NCBI GenBank assembly: GCA_948146395.1
Contig: OX411549.1
Location: 38,487,692-38,551,691 of the forward strand
DNA from: Fragum whitleyi
Taxonomy: Eukaryota > Mollusca > Bivalvia > Cardiida > Cardiidae
Direction: 5' to 3'
DNA length: 64,000 nucleotides
Part shown: positions 11,405 through 22,454 of the stretch, piece by piece
Layout: each line of letters opens with the position of its first letter
Position numbering within the stretch: the stretch's first letter is position 1
Notes under the pieces: generated by a model
Seen by the model: only the letters and a program-made list of their open reading frames with translations
Told to the model about the DNA's origin: nothing
Databases searched by the model: none
Program-made: the position numbers and the translations under genes

Positions 11405-13456
11405 CATTAGGGGAAAACCGGGTAAATTCGGACGTTTTTTTACCAACCTTATTTCAGGCTTGATTTTGAAGGTGGAAACCCAGACACTTTTTGTATTCCA
11501 TCACTCGAGCGGTCATTAGAGTAGGTCCGGGTAATTCCGTACATGCGGGAAATTCTGTACACTTGAATTAATTACGTATTTCTTATAAAATGCATTTCAA
11601 ATTATTTTAGAAATAAACCTGGTTTTAAACAAGCCAATATATCTCGAACCATATATCGGATAATTACCACGCAATCGTAACCTTTTGTTTTGCTCATCGC
11701 CGATTTAAGGCGGCACTACCTGAGTCACTCCCTAATTCTCAAATACCCAGTCAGATAAGTACGAAAAGGTCACTCGGTACCATCTGTCCAAATGTCTGTA
11801 TATATACCCAATGCTTACGTGAATTGTGAATCATAGTTTAACTTATTGAAGAATAAGAAATAATTTTCACTCTCCTGGTAATATTTTTTTGTGAAACCTA
11901 GTTCTTTGTAGATAAAATGAGATTTTTCATACTGTACGGAATTAGCCCACATTGAGAAAAGTACAATTGTAGGGCGAGGCTAATTTCGTACAGGCCAATA
12001 TTAATTTACCCATCAAGATCATAACAAATGATAATTGACATTATATATTTGTTTAGGATAATCAAAACCTTGTGACTACAGGTTGAAAAGGCTTGACTAA
12101 CTTGCATTTGCCCAGCGGCCCCAGAGCAATTAGTTTTTCTTCGAGAAACAGTTTAGCCTAATGAAGCAGTAGTTACAGTGTTTTGATCGCCTACTAACGT
12201 TTAAAAATTTCTCAGTGGATGCGCAAAACCGTCTTCCAAGCATGAGGAGGTCCCATTTTTGCCTCATAGGCTCGCCACACTTAATACTTAGAAGCCCATG
12301 TTTGCCTTTTATGCGGAACATTAAACTGTCTAAATTATTTATAAGCCCCATCCACCAAACTAAGCTATTACTTTTACCGCCCCGTTATTCATAACCGATT
12401 TTCCCGACGAAGTGTACGAATTAACCCGCTTATGTACGGAATTGGCCGGTATCAGCTACAGGCCTTTATTGTAATTTTTCTAAACATATGGCATAGTTTT
12501 TAGAGTTAAATAAGGAGTATTCGCTAGAAGAAATATAATAGCATTAAGAAAGTATGTTATTATGATTGTCCTAAAAGAGACTTTCTCAAAATAATCGAAA
12601 CTATCCAAATCCGTACGGAATTACCCGGACCGACTCTAAGCTTTGCTTTTTATCAAAAAAATGTGAAGCAAATGATTGCCAAAACGTTGTGAAAGCGAGA
12701 AGTTTGAGACTACTATGAAACAGGTAAATTCGGACGGGGTTGGAAAAATTCGGACATGCAAACGGTAAAACTCGGACATGTTTATCGTCAAAGGGTGAAA
12801 ATCGGACAATTAAGGAATATCAATAATAAGGGGAATAAAGACACGGATTTTGTAAGTTTAAACGAAGAATGTTACTACGAAGATTTAAAACTTCAATTCA
12901 GAAATGCTTTGACTATAGATACTATATTTATTCATCAACTTTGATGTTGAAAATTGGCAAATATCTCGAAAAATACAGACAAAAGAGTATACTAACAGAC
13001 GCCGACATGAAATGTCTAAACGTGTAATGAGCTCGGATGTATTCAAAGGGCACTTCGAAAAAGGCAATATATTACGATTCTGAGCAAATAACAGTTGATT
13101 ATTTCATAAAAATTGTTTACCTCTGACATTTTAATCGAATATTAACCGTTAAACAATTATTTCTCGCCAATCCATACCTCTTTCTTAACCGTTGACCGAG
13201 CCTAAATTCGTCAGAACTGTATGAATGCCAGTTCAATTCGCAAGGTAGCCAGGGGTTTGTGACTTCGAATTGTTTTATTTCCACCAACATTTCTTTCATT
13301 TTATCACAAATTAAACAGACTAATGCGAGATTTATCTCAGAATGTACAGAAATATTTAATAAAAACGTCATTGTCATTGCTTTTTCAAAACATTATCTTA
13401 AAAAGTATGTCCGAATTAATACGTCTGTCCGAACTTTTACGGTTATCCCCTACTGT
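11405..13456. mobile_element. TIR element with GGTAAATTCGGAC motifs, interrupted
   Basis: The left terminus ATTAGGGGAAAACCGGGTAAA matches the reverse complement of the right terminus, which reads CAGTAGGGGATAACCG and then TTCGGAC. Several TTCGGAC or TCCGAA motifs cluster at 12722-12810 and 13405-13440. A related but distinct element occupies 11516-12639. No transposase frame is visible. Confidence 0.5.
11516..12639. mobile_element. Nested TIR element with GGTAATTCCGTAC motifs
   Basis: A terminal inverted repeat of about 27 bp: TTAGAGT(A/C)GGTCCGGG followed by TAATTCCGTAC at both ends. Internal GTACGGAATTAGCC, AATTTCGTAC and GTACGGAATTGGCC copies are spread through it. The motif resembles that of the surrounding element (GTAAATTCGGAC), suggesting a related family inserted in it. 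No coding capacity was recognised. Confidence 0.55.
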
Positions 13457-13712
13457 TTAATGATCATGCCTCCGTCATTCCTGCTCTATGGAGACCGTCT
13501 CTGGCTTAGTGGAAATCCGTAAAAAATGTGCATTTTCCAGGTGATTTGTTAAGGCAAGGCTCGCAACTGATAACCTGCAGGAAGTAGCTCACGAGGATAT
13601 GCTAGACCAAAATTCCGTTGAAAATGTCTCTGTCATAATGCAGACCCCTCTAAAAACGCACATTGACTAGCTCATCTCGGTTTCCAGGCTGTAGGTAGCA
13701 CAGGACCAGCTG

Positions 13713-13948
13713 GGCGCGTTTTACTAAACTTCTTACGAAAAATTAATCGTAAGTCAAATTCACAAATCGCATCTGGTTTTTTCATCCATTGTAAGATTCT
13801 GTCTTGCAATATCTTATTGTAATCTTCTTAAGACGGTTCCAAGGAGATAATACATGGCAGAATTCCATATTAAGTTATTACTTCAGAGGCAACTCTCATT
13901 CTTGACTTTCGCCAAAAATGATCGTAAGATGTTTAGTAAAACAGGCCC
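13713..13948. mobile_element. MITE-C copy 1
   Basis: Hairpin MITE with ends GCGTTTTACTAAAC and GTTTAGTAAAACAGGCCC and an inner inverted pair around cttcttaagacgg. Related copies lie at 14771-15811 (interrupted), 33420-33652 and 61570-61806. Confidence 0.6.
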
Positions 13949-14770
13949 TACTGAGACCAAATCTCACGAAGGCAATATCTGAACGCTTGCGAGTCTTCTA
14001 TGAAATCAATAAATAGTAGAATTCTACTCACATGGCTAAACACTCTCAAACTTATGCAAGAATTTGGAAGCTCGGCTTGATTTTACAACAAGTTCCCTTG
14101 TCTACCATCCCATGAAACGCCTGAATATTGTCCCTACAAAGTTTCCAACACTGTTACGGTACACTATAGGTAGTTTTTGCGCGGTGAGCCGTGAAATTAA
14201 CTATTTACTGTTGGATTATCGTGCCAATTGTTCGAATACACCAAACAGGTTGAAATAATGCATTAAGAAAGTTTAAAATTTACCTTTTAAACCAACGTTA
14301 TTGCTTGTCTTAAAACGTAAGGTTTACTCACACATGTACTTTCATAATTTCACTGAAGGGATCTGTAAATATTCCTATCACCTGTTTTTTTTAATTAAAC
14401 CCGATTTACCTATGATAATGGACTCAGCGCCTACGTCAGAGCTCAGTTTTGAAAATAAACTTATAGCTTCTTATCTCAATTAGTTTTTGGCATACATTTG
14501 TTTTCAAATAATCGAACTTGCTGAATCATTCCAATTTTGTGATTTCTCAATCTCGTACAAGTAAAAAGGGATGCTTACCAAATTTTGAGTAGTATTATAT
14601 GTGTATATAAATATGTTTGAGTGTCCGTCTTGATGAATGGTGACCTTTAGTTTATACAAATTTAGTAAAGTTCAATTCGACGAAAGCTTGAGCTTCCAAA
14701 ACTTACTCAACGCACCAAAACTTCAATCAAATCGACCAAATTATTCAGCGAGTGTGGATTTTAAGCATCA
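13949..14770. other. Spacer with no recognised gene
   Basis: AT-rich DNA with three short open frames (14064-14258, 14301-14483, 14637-14825) that have no family features or splice support. Confidence 0.4.
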
Positions 14771-15811
14771 GGGTTTTGCTAAATTTCTTACGAAAAAAAT
14801 AATTGTAAGTCAAAATCACAAATAGATTTCTAGCACCTGGTACTTTCATTCATTTTTAGCGCCACTGGACAAAATCCAGCGAGCTATTGTCGTGGCCTGA
14901 TGTCCGTCGTGAGTGCGTTCGTGCGTCCGTTAACTTGTTCTTTAAGCATCTTCTTCTCTGAAATCTTTGAGCCGATTTTAATGAAACTGTACCAGAATGT
15001 TCCTGGGGTGACCTTTGTCAAAATTGTTCGCGAAATTTTGATCGGTCCATAAATATGGGCGTGACAGGACGGGGCTTATTTGAGCCCAAAATCTTTAAAC
15101 ATCTCCTCATGAACCACTGGGCCAATTTCAATGAAGCTTTATCAGAATATTTCTTGGGTGACCCTTTTCAAAAATGGTTCGCGAAATTTTGGTTGGCCCA
15201 TAAATTAGGGCGTGACTGTGCGGGGCTTATTTTGAGGCCGAAATCTTTGAACGACATCTCCTCCTGAACCATTGGGGTGATTGCAATAAAATCTTACCAG
15301 AATGTTCCTTGGGTGTCCCTTTCCAAAAATTGTTCTAGAAATGACCTTTTCAAAAATTGTTCGCGAAATTTTGGTTGGCCCATAAATAAGGGAGTGACTG
15401 TGCGGGGCTTATTTTGAGGCCGAAATCTTTGAACGACATCTCCTCCTGAACAATTGGGGTGATTTCAATAAAATCTTACCAGAATGTTCCTTGGGTGACC
15501 CTTTCCAAAAATTGTTCTCGAAATTTTGATTGGCCAATGAATATGGGCGTGGCAGACGGGGCATTTTTTGAGTCTCCTCAGTAATTTTCAATATCTCTTT
15601 CAAATATTGAGATGTTTAAGCCATGCAGATGAGTGATACAGGCCCTCTTGGGCCTCTTGTTAGATTCTGCCTTGCAATATCTTATTGTATTCGTCCTTAG
15701 AAGACAGTTCAAATGAGATGGCGCATGGCAAAATTCTATATTTAGTGACTACTGTAGAAGTAACTTTTTGACTTCTCAAAAAATGCCCATATTAAGATGT
15801 TAAATAAACCT
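14771..15811. mobile_element. MITE-C copy 2, split by a tandem-repeat insertion
   Basis: The left part (14771 to about 14862) and right part (about 15660-15811) together make one MITE-C. The first carries the left end plus the cacctggtactttcattcat segment, and the second resumes at gattctgccttgcaatatc and ends gatgttaaataaacc. The insertion between them is described separately. Confidence 0.55.
14863..15659 (+). repeat. Tandem-repeat element inserted in MITE-C
   Basis: Starts at ccactggacaaaatccagcg, runs through a GTCCGTCGTGAGTGCGTTCG stretch, then has about four diverged units of roughly 130-180 bp. The units share cagaatgttccttgggtgaccc, caaaaattgttcgcgaaatttt and ggccgaaatctttgaacg blocks. 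It ends ggccctcttgggcctcttgtt. Its architecture (GTCCG-rich end plus tandem units) parallels the 1.0- and 25.15-kb elements, but the units differ. Confidence 0.6.
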
Positions 15812-16308
15812 GAACTCACACTGACTGATTTATAGAACAGTTCGTAGATTTTTTATGAAAGGAAGATAAAAGACATAGCTGTTTTCTTTCACCATTGCCT
15901 CTTTTTAGTTGCAATTTTGATGGATCGCCAGCTCCTTACAGATATCCAAACGTCACATATCCGCGAAATATCTTGTCAAGGACATGAGACAAAAAAAAAA
16001 AAAAAAAAAAAAATAGAAAACAAAAAATAAGTGAGGAGTTGCGAACTTATTAACAACCATCTCATTATAAATGAGCGTTTTGAATGGGGAATCGCATTTT
16101 GTAAAGTTTTTATTGACATCAGCGATCTGAAAATTACAACCTGAAATTGTACGTGTAATCCAATGTTAAACCGCTCACGTTTCTTAATTTATATATCCAT
16201 AGTAAATTGATAAAATATGTCACTTATCGATATTTAAACAACTTTTTAAATACAGGTCAATCTCGGGTCAAATGAACACTAAACAATAATGAAATTTTAA
16301 TGAACATT
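15812..16308. other. Spacer downstream of the first DOMON gene
   Basis: Contains a poly-A run (about 15992-16013). No gene or element was recognised. Confidence 0.4.
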
Positions 16309-16443
16309 TTATTTTCCAACAACATTAGCATTACTAAACAAATCAATCAAAATACTTCCTCTGTTATCGCCGTGGTAAAGAAAATCGCTCGGTGATGTTG
16401 GCTTGCTGTTTGAAAAGGCCCAGATCAGATTAATGTTTCCGTG
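16309..16443 (-). CDS. DOMON gene A, exon 3
   Basis: Follows a cttacag acceptor and encodes 44 residues, beginning HGNINLIWAFS, to a TAA. The His and IWA strand match the C-terminal strand of DOMON domains. It is the same length as exon 3 of paralogue B. Confidence 0.85.
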   Translation of the reverse strand, partial: HGNINLIWAFSNSKPTSPSDFLYHGDNRGSILIDLFSNANVVGK

Positions 16444-19252
16444 CTGTAAGTAGAATCAGTATTTTGTGACCCAACACGCGAATGGATAATATGTGAAATT
16501 CACCAAACAAAAATTTGTGACCCGATTAGCCGACCTAGATTAATATAACCAAAGTAACCAAAATTTGAAAATGCTAACCATTTCAATTGTCATTAATTTC
16601 GCCATCTATTGTTAGTTACATCGTGAAATTGACTTTCGCCTTGATCAAAACCATTCTAAATCTGCTCGCCCAGCCCTCTATTCATTCATTCTCAAATCTC
16701 ACTCAAACCATTCATACACGCTCAAAATTCGCCCAAGAACACTTCGAATTTCATTCAAAACGATCAATCTATAGACGATGTTATAAGATGGAGTGTTATT
16801 TAAAGCTTCTTATTGGTCCATCAAAACACACTGACACATAAGGACGTAATTTAAAACAAAAGGAGATAGAAATGAGACAAAATTAGCAATATTTGATTAC
16901 CTCCCTTTAAATTCACTCAAAAACCTGCCCCACACGTTCATTCAATTTCATGCCAAAAGCATTAAAAAGTCATCAACTTTGTCAATTTCATGATAATATT
17001 CATTGTATGTTATGAGCGTCGTCCGTATCATATGTTCGTATAAACTAGAACACCAGTTTCATATTGACGCTTGTCCCTGCCTTAAATGACCAGTCCCGGA
17101 TGCCATCTAATGTTGGAGGTTTGAAGCTTAAAGTACAAATACATGTATTATGATTCATAAACCACACATCGTTCTTTCTCGTTTAACTATATCATGTGCG
17201 TTGTTCCCTGTATCATATGGTCGTAAAAACTGAAACACCATCTTCTTATTGACGCTAGCTCCTCACATAAATGACCAGTCTTGGCTGTCATCTAATGTGG
17301 AAGGTGTGTATCTTATAGTGCAAACATCACTTTGATTTATAAATCACAATTTTTACTTACCCGTATAACTATGTCATTTGCGTTGTCACTCGTATCATAT
17401 GGTCGTACAAATTGGAACACCAGTTTCTTGTTGACAACGGTCCCTGACACAAGTGACCAGTCTTGGCTGTCATCTAACGTGGGTGGCTTGTAGCCCGTGG
17501 TATGGTAGTCCTAATAATAAAGTGAATTACCTAGTCAGCAAAAGAGCGTTTGATTGCACATTGACTATTTATAGTGATCGAAAATCATAGTTAAGCTTAA
17601 GTTGATATACTGGGTTCCAAAAGAAAGTGTGCACTTTCACTTTCCATTTTTCCTTATTTTTTGGAAACTCCTGCTTGTATAAACAATTGCATGATTTAGA
17701 TATGACCATTTAGAAACGTTGCAATCTACGCACGTACAGGGTCTTGAGATTTGCCCAAGAAAACTTTCCTTTCTAGTTGGAGATATTTGCTTATACGATA
17801 TTTCCAAGTTTGACTGGGACTCCATTTCATTTACAAACAGAAGTATGACTGTACTCGTACACACAGACGTAAAATATTCGTCAACGTTAGAAATCTCTAC
17901 GTTTACTGGTCAGTAACTTCAGATCAAACAGCTTAATGGCGTTCTGCGATATCTATTTATACTTAAAAGAGGACGCGCAAGCGGATACATAAGATTTCTT
18001 TTGGATCACGAATGTTGATTTAATTTTGTTGAGAGTTTATTTTTAGGGGTTCATTTCGCACAATCTTGAAACTTGTAGGTCAAACTAGGTTGTTTCAAAG
18101 TGTTCAATGTGAGTTTACTGCAAGGCAGGGTACAATAAATGAACTGAATGCAATTCCTCAATAATTATTCATCAACTGCAGGATGCACAAACAAATCATT
18201 CAAATTAAAGTTTCTTCATTAGCGAAAATCATTGAGTGCTGTGTGCTTTTTTTTCAAAGCACCGATGGTCAATAATCTAGAGGTATGTCATGCAAGATTT
18301 TGTGATGGTTCGTAGTACAAGTTCTGAGATATTCAAGTTTTTAAGGTTGCAGCTTTCTTTTGGAACTGAGTATATTATATGAATACAGATTGAGATAGTT
18401 AGGCAATGAAATGAAAGTACAAAACTTGGCAAACCGAAATTCAGACATACATGTGTTCAAAATTACTGTAGCATTTTTTCTTATCCAGATAAATTATAAT
18501 AAGAATACACTGAGCTGTTTCTTAAAGAATGGTACGGTTAAAAGCATCGCGAAATTGATAATGTGAATGATATCCGATTGATTTGCGAATGAATTGGAAT
18601 ATTTGTGGGGGATGACTTTTGAATGAAATTAAAGGGAGATCAGTCGATATCGCTTATTTCGTCTAATTGGACGAAACTACCAATATTTTAGGACCTCCCT
18701 TTATCATAAACTACGTCTTTTTGTGTTTTTCGGCCTTCGCATACCGATCAGACACTTTTAAACCTACACCAACAAAAATCGTGGAAAGAATTCATCGATT
18801 TGAATGAAATGACTATCGTTTGCAACGATTTTGAGGTGAACTACTTTGGGGCGTCTTGAATGATTTTAGTTAGTGTTTGGAATGAATTTATAAAGCGTTG
18901 AGTGGGCGATTAAGAAATGTTTACAATGAAATAAGTGTCATTTTCATGACTTTTCTAACTGTATTATTTGTTTAATCAATCGTTTTACCACTCTACTCAC
19001 GTTTAGCATAGCACTATTGTGATCCACATAACCGACAACAACATCTCCCGGGAACATATGACCGTCTGTGGACACGCCGAACCCAAACCATCCCGTTGCC
19101 GCCACCTCGGTTTGAAACCCTATGTGGGTTTTATTCAACGCTTTCCAAAGAACTCTGTATTTAGAGTTGATCGTTTTAGCGTGCGTGTACGCTCCCTGTC
19201 CATAGACAATAGCGAAAAGTCCACAGAAAACTATGAAATATGCTTCTTTCAT
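16309..19252 (-). CDS. Secreted DOMON-domain protein, paralogue A
   Basis: Three exons, all phase 0, join(19252-19001, 17510-17361, 16443-16309), give 178 residues. Residues 1-19 form a signal peptide (hydrophobic IVFCGLFAIVYG, likely cut near GQG). The rest is one DOMON domain, the beta-sandwich of dopamine beta-hydroxylase/MOXD proteins. Visible family motifs are GWFGFGVS, PGDVVVGYVD, LDDSQDW, KLVFQF and IWAFS. No copper-monooxygenase domain, membrane segment or GPI-like tail follows, so it is probably a free secreted DOMON protein, about the size of one domain. DOMON domains bind haem or sugars; the ligand here is unknown. The upstream paralogue (27538-21702) has the same exon plan. ATG 19252 is preferred; an in-frame TTG lies two codons upstream. 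Intron 2 (16444-17360) holds decayed exon-2 copies and a MITE. Confidence 0.85.
16611..17000. mobile_element. MITE-A copy, intron 2 of DOMON gene A
   Basis: Left end gttagttacatcgtgaaattgac and right end gtcaatttcatgat. The central hairpin is degraded. The arms carry the family's cattcattc-type steps. Confidence 0.6.
17010..17135 (-). pseudogene. Decayed duplicate of DOMON exon 2 (copy 1)
   Basis: The minus-strand frame reads SFKPPTLDGIRDW, then NMKLVF, a TAG stop, and FIRTYDT, aligning through exon 2 of gene A. The in-frame stop and absence of a clean donor mark it as non-functional. It sits in the intron before exon 3. Confidence 0.7.
17190..17322 (-). pseudogene. Decayed duplicate of DOMON exon 2 (copy 2)
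   Basis: The minus-strand frame reads PSTLDDSQDWSFM, then a TGA stop, then NKKMVFQFLRPYDT and DIVKR. The position of the expected GT donor now reads GAAAG. It is closer to exon 2 of gene A than copy 1 is. It was probably generated by tandem exon duplication. Confidence 0.75.
17361..17510 (-). CDS. DOMON gene A, exon 2
   Basis: Between a ttattag acceptor and a GTAAGT donor, phase 0 both ends. Encodes 50 residues with PPTLDDSQDW and KKLVFQFVRPYDT, the central DOMON strands. Confidence 0.85.
17609..18371. mobile_element. Short TIR DNA element in DOMON gene A intron 1
   Basis: The left end ACTGGGTTCCAAAAGAAAG matches the reverse complement of the right end (ACTCAGTTCCAAAAGAAAG), each beside a TA. 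About 0.76 kb, with no coding frame of note. A TA target suggests a Tc1/mariner-like origin. Confidence 0.5.
18531..18964. mobile_element. MITE-A copy, intron 1 of DOMON gene A
   Basis: Ends TACGGTTAAAAGCATCG and CTAACTGTA. The central hairpin around gatatcgcttatttcgtctaattgg is recognisable but mutated. Confidence 0.65.
19001..19252 (-). CDS. DOMON gene A, exon 1 (signal peptide and first DOMON strands)
   Basis: Eighty-four codons from ATG 19252 to a GTGAGT donor. Encodes the signal peptide and the most conserved block, THIGFQTEV then GWFGFGVS and PGDVVVGYVD. Same length and phase as exon 1 of paralogue B. Confidence 0.85.
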
Positions 19253-20559
19253 TGTCAAGAAATTTGTTTCCAGCCTTTGATAATTGAAAATGTACTTGCT
19301 TACGTTATATGTACTTTATTCTGACCATATGAATTCTTATCTAAGTTTTACTTAATGTTATTTAACGTTGAACCCTTTAGTTTTCACGATGTTTTATCTG
19401 ATATGAGAAGAAAAAAGCTTTCAGGACATGCTCACAGGGATTAAGATTGCACAAATATTTTGTTTGTCTGAAGTGTGTGTGGTGCTTTCATTTCAATCGT
19501 CGAATGGAGCAATTGAACACAAACAAAGCATTTTGCAAGTAGTAACTCAAAATTATTTTTTTAAGTGAAATTAATCTTTAAATAAAAATGGGCTAAATAT
19601 AAAATCAACGGAAACCCCACACACTCACACATACACAAACACATAAAGAAAACTTGAAGGAGGACAGAAATGTAAATCCACTTCGTTTAGCTACCTTGCA
19701 AATAGCTGAAAATATTTTTTTGCAAAAGTCTAGTTGTCTTCTAAAATGAGCAGCCACCAGAGATATCATTTTCTGACACATGCGTAAGATCAGATTTTAA
19801 CTGATCGATAAACCATCCGATTCCCTAGTGGATTTTTCTGAGATCGACGAAGCGTCGGTGAGTTTTATCAAGTTAAAACCCGCCGACTAGCCGGCGACGT
19901 ATTTTAGATTTGTGGAAGAAAATACTGTATCGACGACTTATCGCCGAAAAAACACATCGCAGGTGTGTTTTTTTTTTTTGTCTTTTCTGACCCTTTTCAT
20001 TTCCCCTTTGGCATCGGGGACTAGTCAACGACGTATCGACGGCGTGTGTCGACGAGTTTACGCCGGAATATCGTCAGCATTCTTTTTTAACCGACCATCA
20101 TTTCTGTATCATCACTGGTCAAGAACGTCTCGTAGGCTGGGTTTTATGTGACTGCAAAATAACCCGACCGACGCTATTTTTTACTAGTCGGCCGACGAAA
20201 AATGGGAATCGACTTCTTGTCGGCATCACTGATCCTAATAAAATGACTTAAGCATTACATACGTTTTCGTGGTGATTTTGCCACCAGAGTGTTACAAAAA
20301 AAACGTTTGTTACCTTCTAAATAGTGTTGATACGAGGAAAAGAATCGGTTAAACTCGGTTAAGATCAGCTTATCTCAAACAAAATATTACATCAGATCCT
20401 ATATATCTACCACCTTTCTCAGTGTGATCTTTAGTACATTGATAATAACATTAAAACGAGATTTTGACTGTGATTCTAAAATAGGTTTAATTGTTTTTCT
20501 TTTTTTTTTATTTTACACTTGTCTAAGCTTGCAGAGATGGCAGCAGATGATGAAAAGAG
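19253..20559. other. Intergenic region between DOMON paralogues
   Basis: No gene recognised. About 19820-20235 is CpG-rich and repeats GTCGACGA/GCCGAC-type motifs (for example ccgactagccggcgacg and actagtcggccgacg in mirrored order). It may be another motif-scattering transposon, but no clear terminal repeats were found. Confidence 0.35.
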
Positions 20560-21260
20560 CGTGCAAATTTGAAAAGTAACCCAACCTTTTTTAGTGCTTT
20601 TCGCCGGTTTATCGAGACATAACGGTACATTATCATTTTGATAAACTCACCGTCTAACCAGTGAAATAATATAAAAAAATTGAGCCTGTGCAGGACATTT
20701 CTAACAATTTTGTATGTGCACAAAAAAATCCTCTTGCCAGCCTGTCTCGCACAGTCTGACCAGAGTCTTAACTATACTCTCCTAATAAGACTAGGTTTTA
20801 AACACATCTTCAAGTGCACAGAGATTTTTCTCATTGTATTACGTGGTTGCCTATGCTGCAAAATGTCTATCCAACACGCAGACATAAACTAGTGGAAAAT
20901 GTCACGCACAGACTCAAATAATACCCCGCTTTCGTTCATTTCGCCCTATTTGACGTCATCTAAGCGGAGCCCAAAAGTGACGTCATCATGAATGTTGCAA
21001 AGCACTCGCGTGCCAAATGACGTCCTACATTTTTCACAATTTGTCTAATTTTGCATTCAAGAAATAGAATAGTCGTGTTTTTTCATTTTATTTTTTTGAG
21101 AAGATCGTTTTCATCGAGCGAACCATAAAAGCTCTTTTTATATAATTATCATCATCACTCAGTGTGCTTTCTAAATCGATAAGGGTTCGAGGTTACTTGT
21201 TTCTGTAATCTTCACTCAGTGAAATATAAATCGTTCTTAAACTGAAACAAACGACTATTC
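20560..21260. repeat. Repeat-R copy, interrupted
   Basis: Contains gtgcttttcgccggtttatcgagacataacgg (20595-20630), then resumes after about 220 bp with gacgtcatctaagcgg ... tgacgtcatcatgaatgttgc and ends near actgaaacaaacgactat. The same order occurs at 38252-38661 and at 50505-50875/53538. The insert at about 20700-20925 is unidentified. Confidence 0.5.
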
Positions 21261-21701
21261 TCTAAATGTGTGATAAAAATTCATGGGGAAATGCACAATT
21301 TCTGTGTAGCTGATGGGGACTTAGTTTTCAAAAATGAGCCCTTGCGTGACATTACGGACAACGCCATGAGTGCGTAACAAAACCACAATACACTAGGAAG
21401 ATTTGCTGACAAGTAAGCTCGAGACCTTATCTGTTTAGAAAACACAAAGTGAAATTATTGCTCCGTGCAGATACACAAGATACACAAGATGACCAGAAAG
21501 CTTTGCTTTTTGCACATTTGGCATTGTTAATGATCTCATGCACATGTTAACATGTATTTGCACATGCGGTTGGATTTCTTATATAGGGGCTAAATCAGAG
21601 AATACATATGTATATTATTGTCCAAAAAAGTATTTAAGAGATATTTTGAGGTCGTCAAGATCACTCGATAATCATAAACTATAGACATACATATACATTT
21701 T

Positions 21702-21836
21702 TTATTTTCCAACCAAATTAGCATTACTAAATAGATCTATTACAATACTCCCTCGATTGGTTCCGTGATAGGTAAAGTCTGTTTTAGATGTTGGTTTGTC
21801 GTTCGAGAAGGCCCATATGATGTGGGTGTCGCCGTG
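21702..21836 (-). CDS. DOMON gene B, exon 3
   Basis: Forty-four residues after a tttacag acceptor, beginning HGDTHIIWAFS and ending NLVGK before TAA. Nearly identical in plan to exon 3 of gene A. Confidence 0.85.
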   Translation of the reverse strand, partial: HGDTHIIWAFSNDKPTSKTDFTYHGTNRGSIVIDLFSNANLVGK

Positions 21837-22407
21837 CTGTAAATTTGATGCGAAGAATCATTTTACCCTTTCCTGTCCAATCCCTGGTTTTTACGTCCCT
21901 TAGGTTTTGTAATTGAGAAAACATTGTAGAAAAAGAAGAAATTGTTTGTGACAAACATTTTTTTTCATTTTCTACAAAATTTTCTACTATACAGAATGGT
22001 TATTTTTCAAATTAAATCCACTTTCAATTTTCGTCTGCAAAACCTTTGAATTTGGACAGATCCAAAACTTTGTAAAACAGGAAAGTGTTAAACAAAATTG
22101 TGTAATGGAACTCTATATACTGTATCAGGATGCAGACATCTTTTCAAATGGTAAATCCTTTTTGCAAGCGAGAAGACACGTCTGTAAAGTATTGAACCAT
22201 TTATCAATCATTTTAATTTTGAACATAAATCTGTTCTTAATTGGATCTGAGAGAAAGTCAAAGTTTCTTGAATATAATAATTCATCTTGAATTATCTTTC
22301 CAGGAGCGTCATATGCTCGTTTTCTTTCATTGTAATCCAAGAAAGACTTACGGAGGTAGAAAACTTCCTGTTTTATTCGACCCGAGTTTGCCCCTATATT
22401 TTATTGA

Positions 22408-22454
<47 letters not shown>

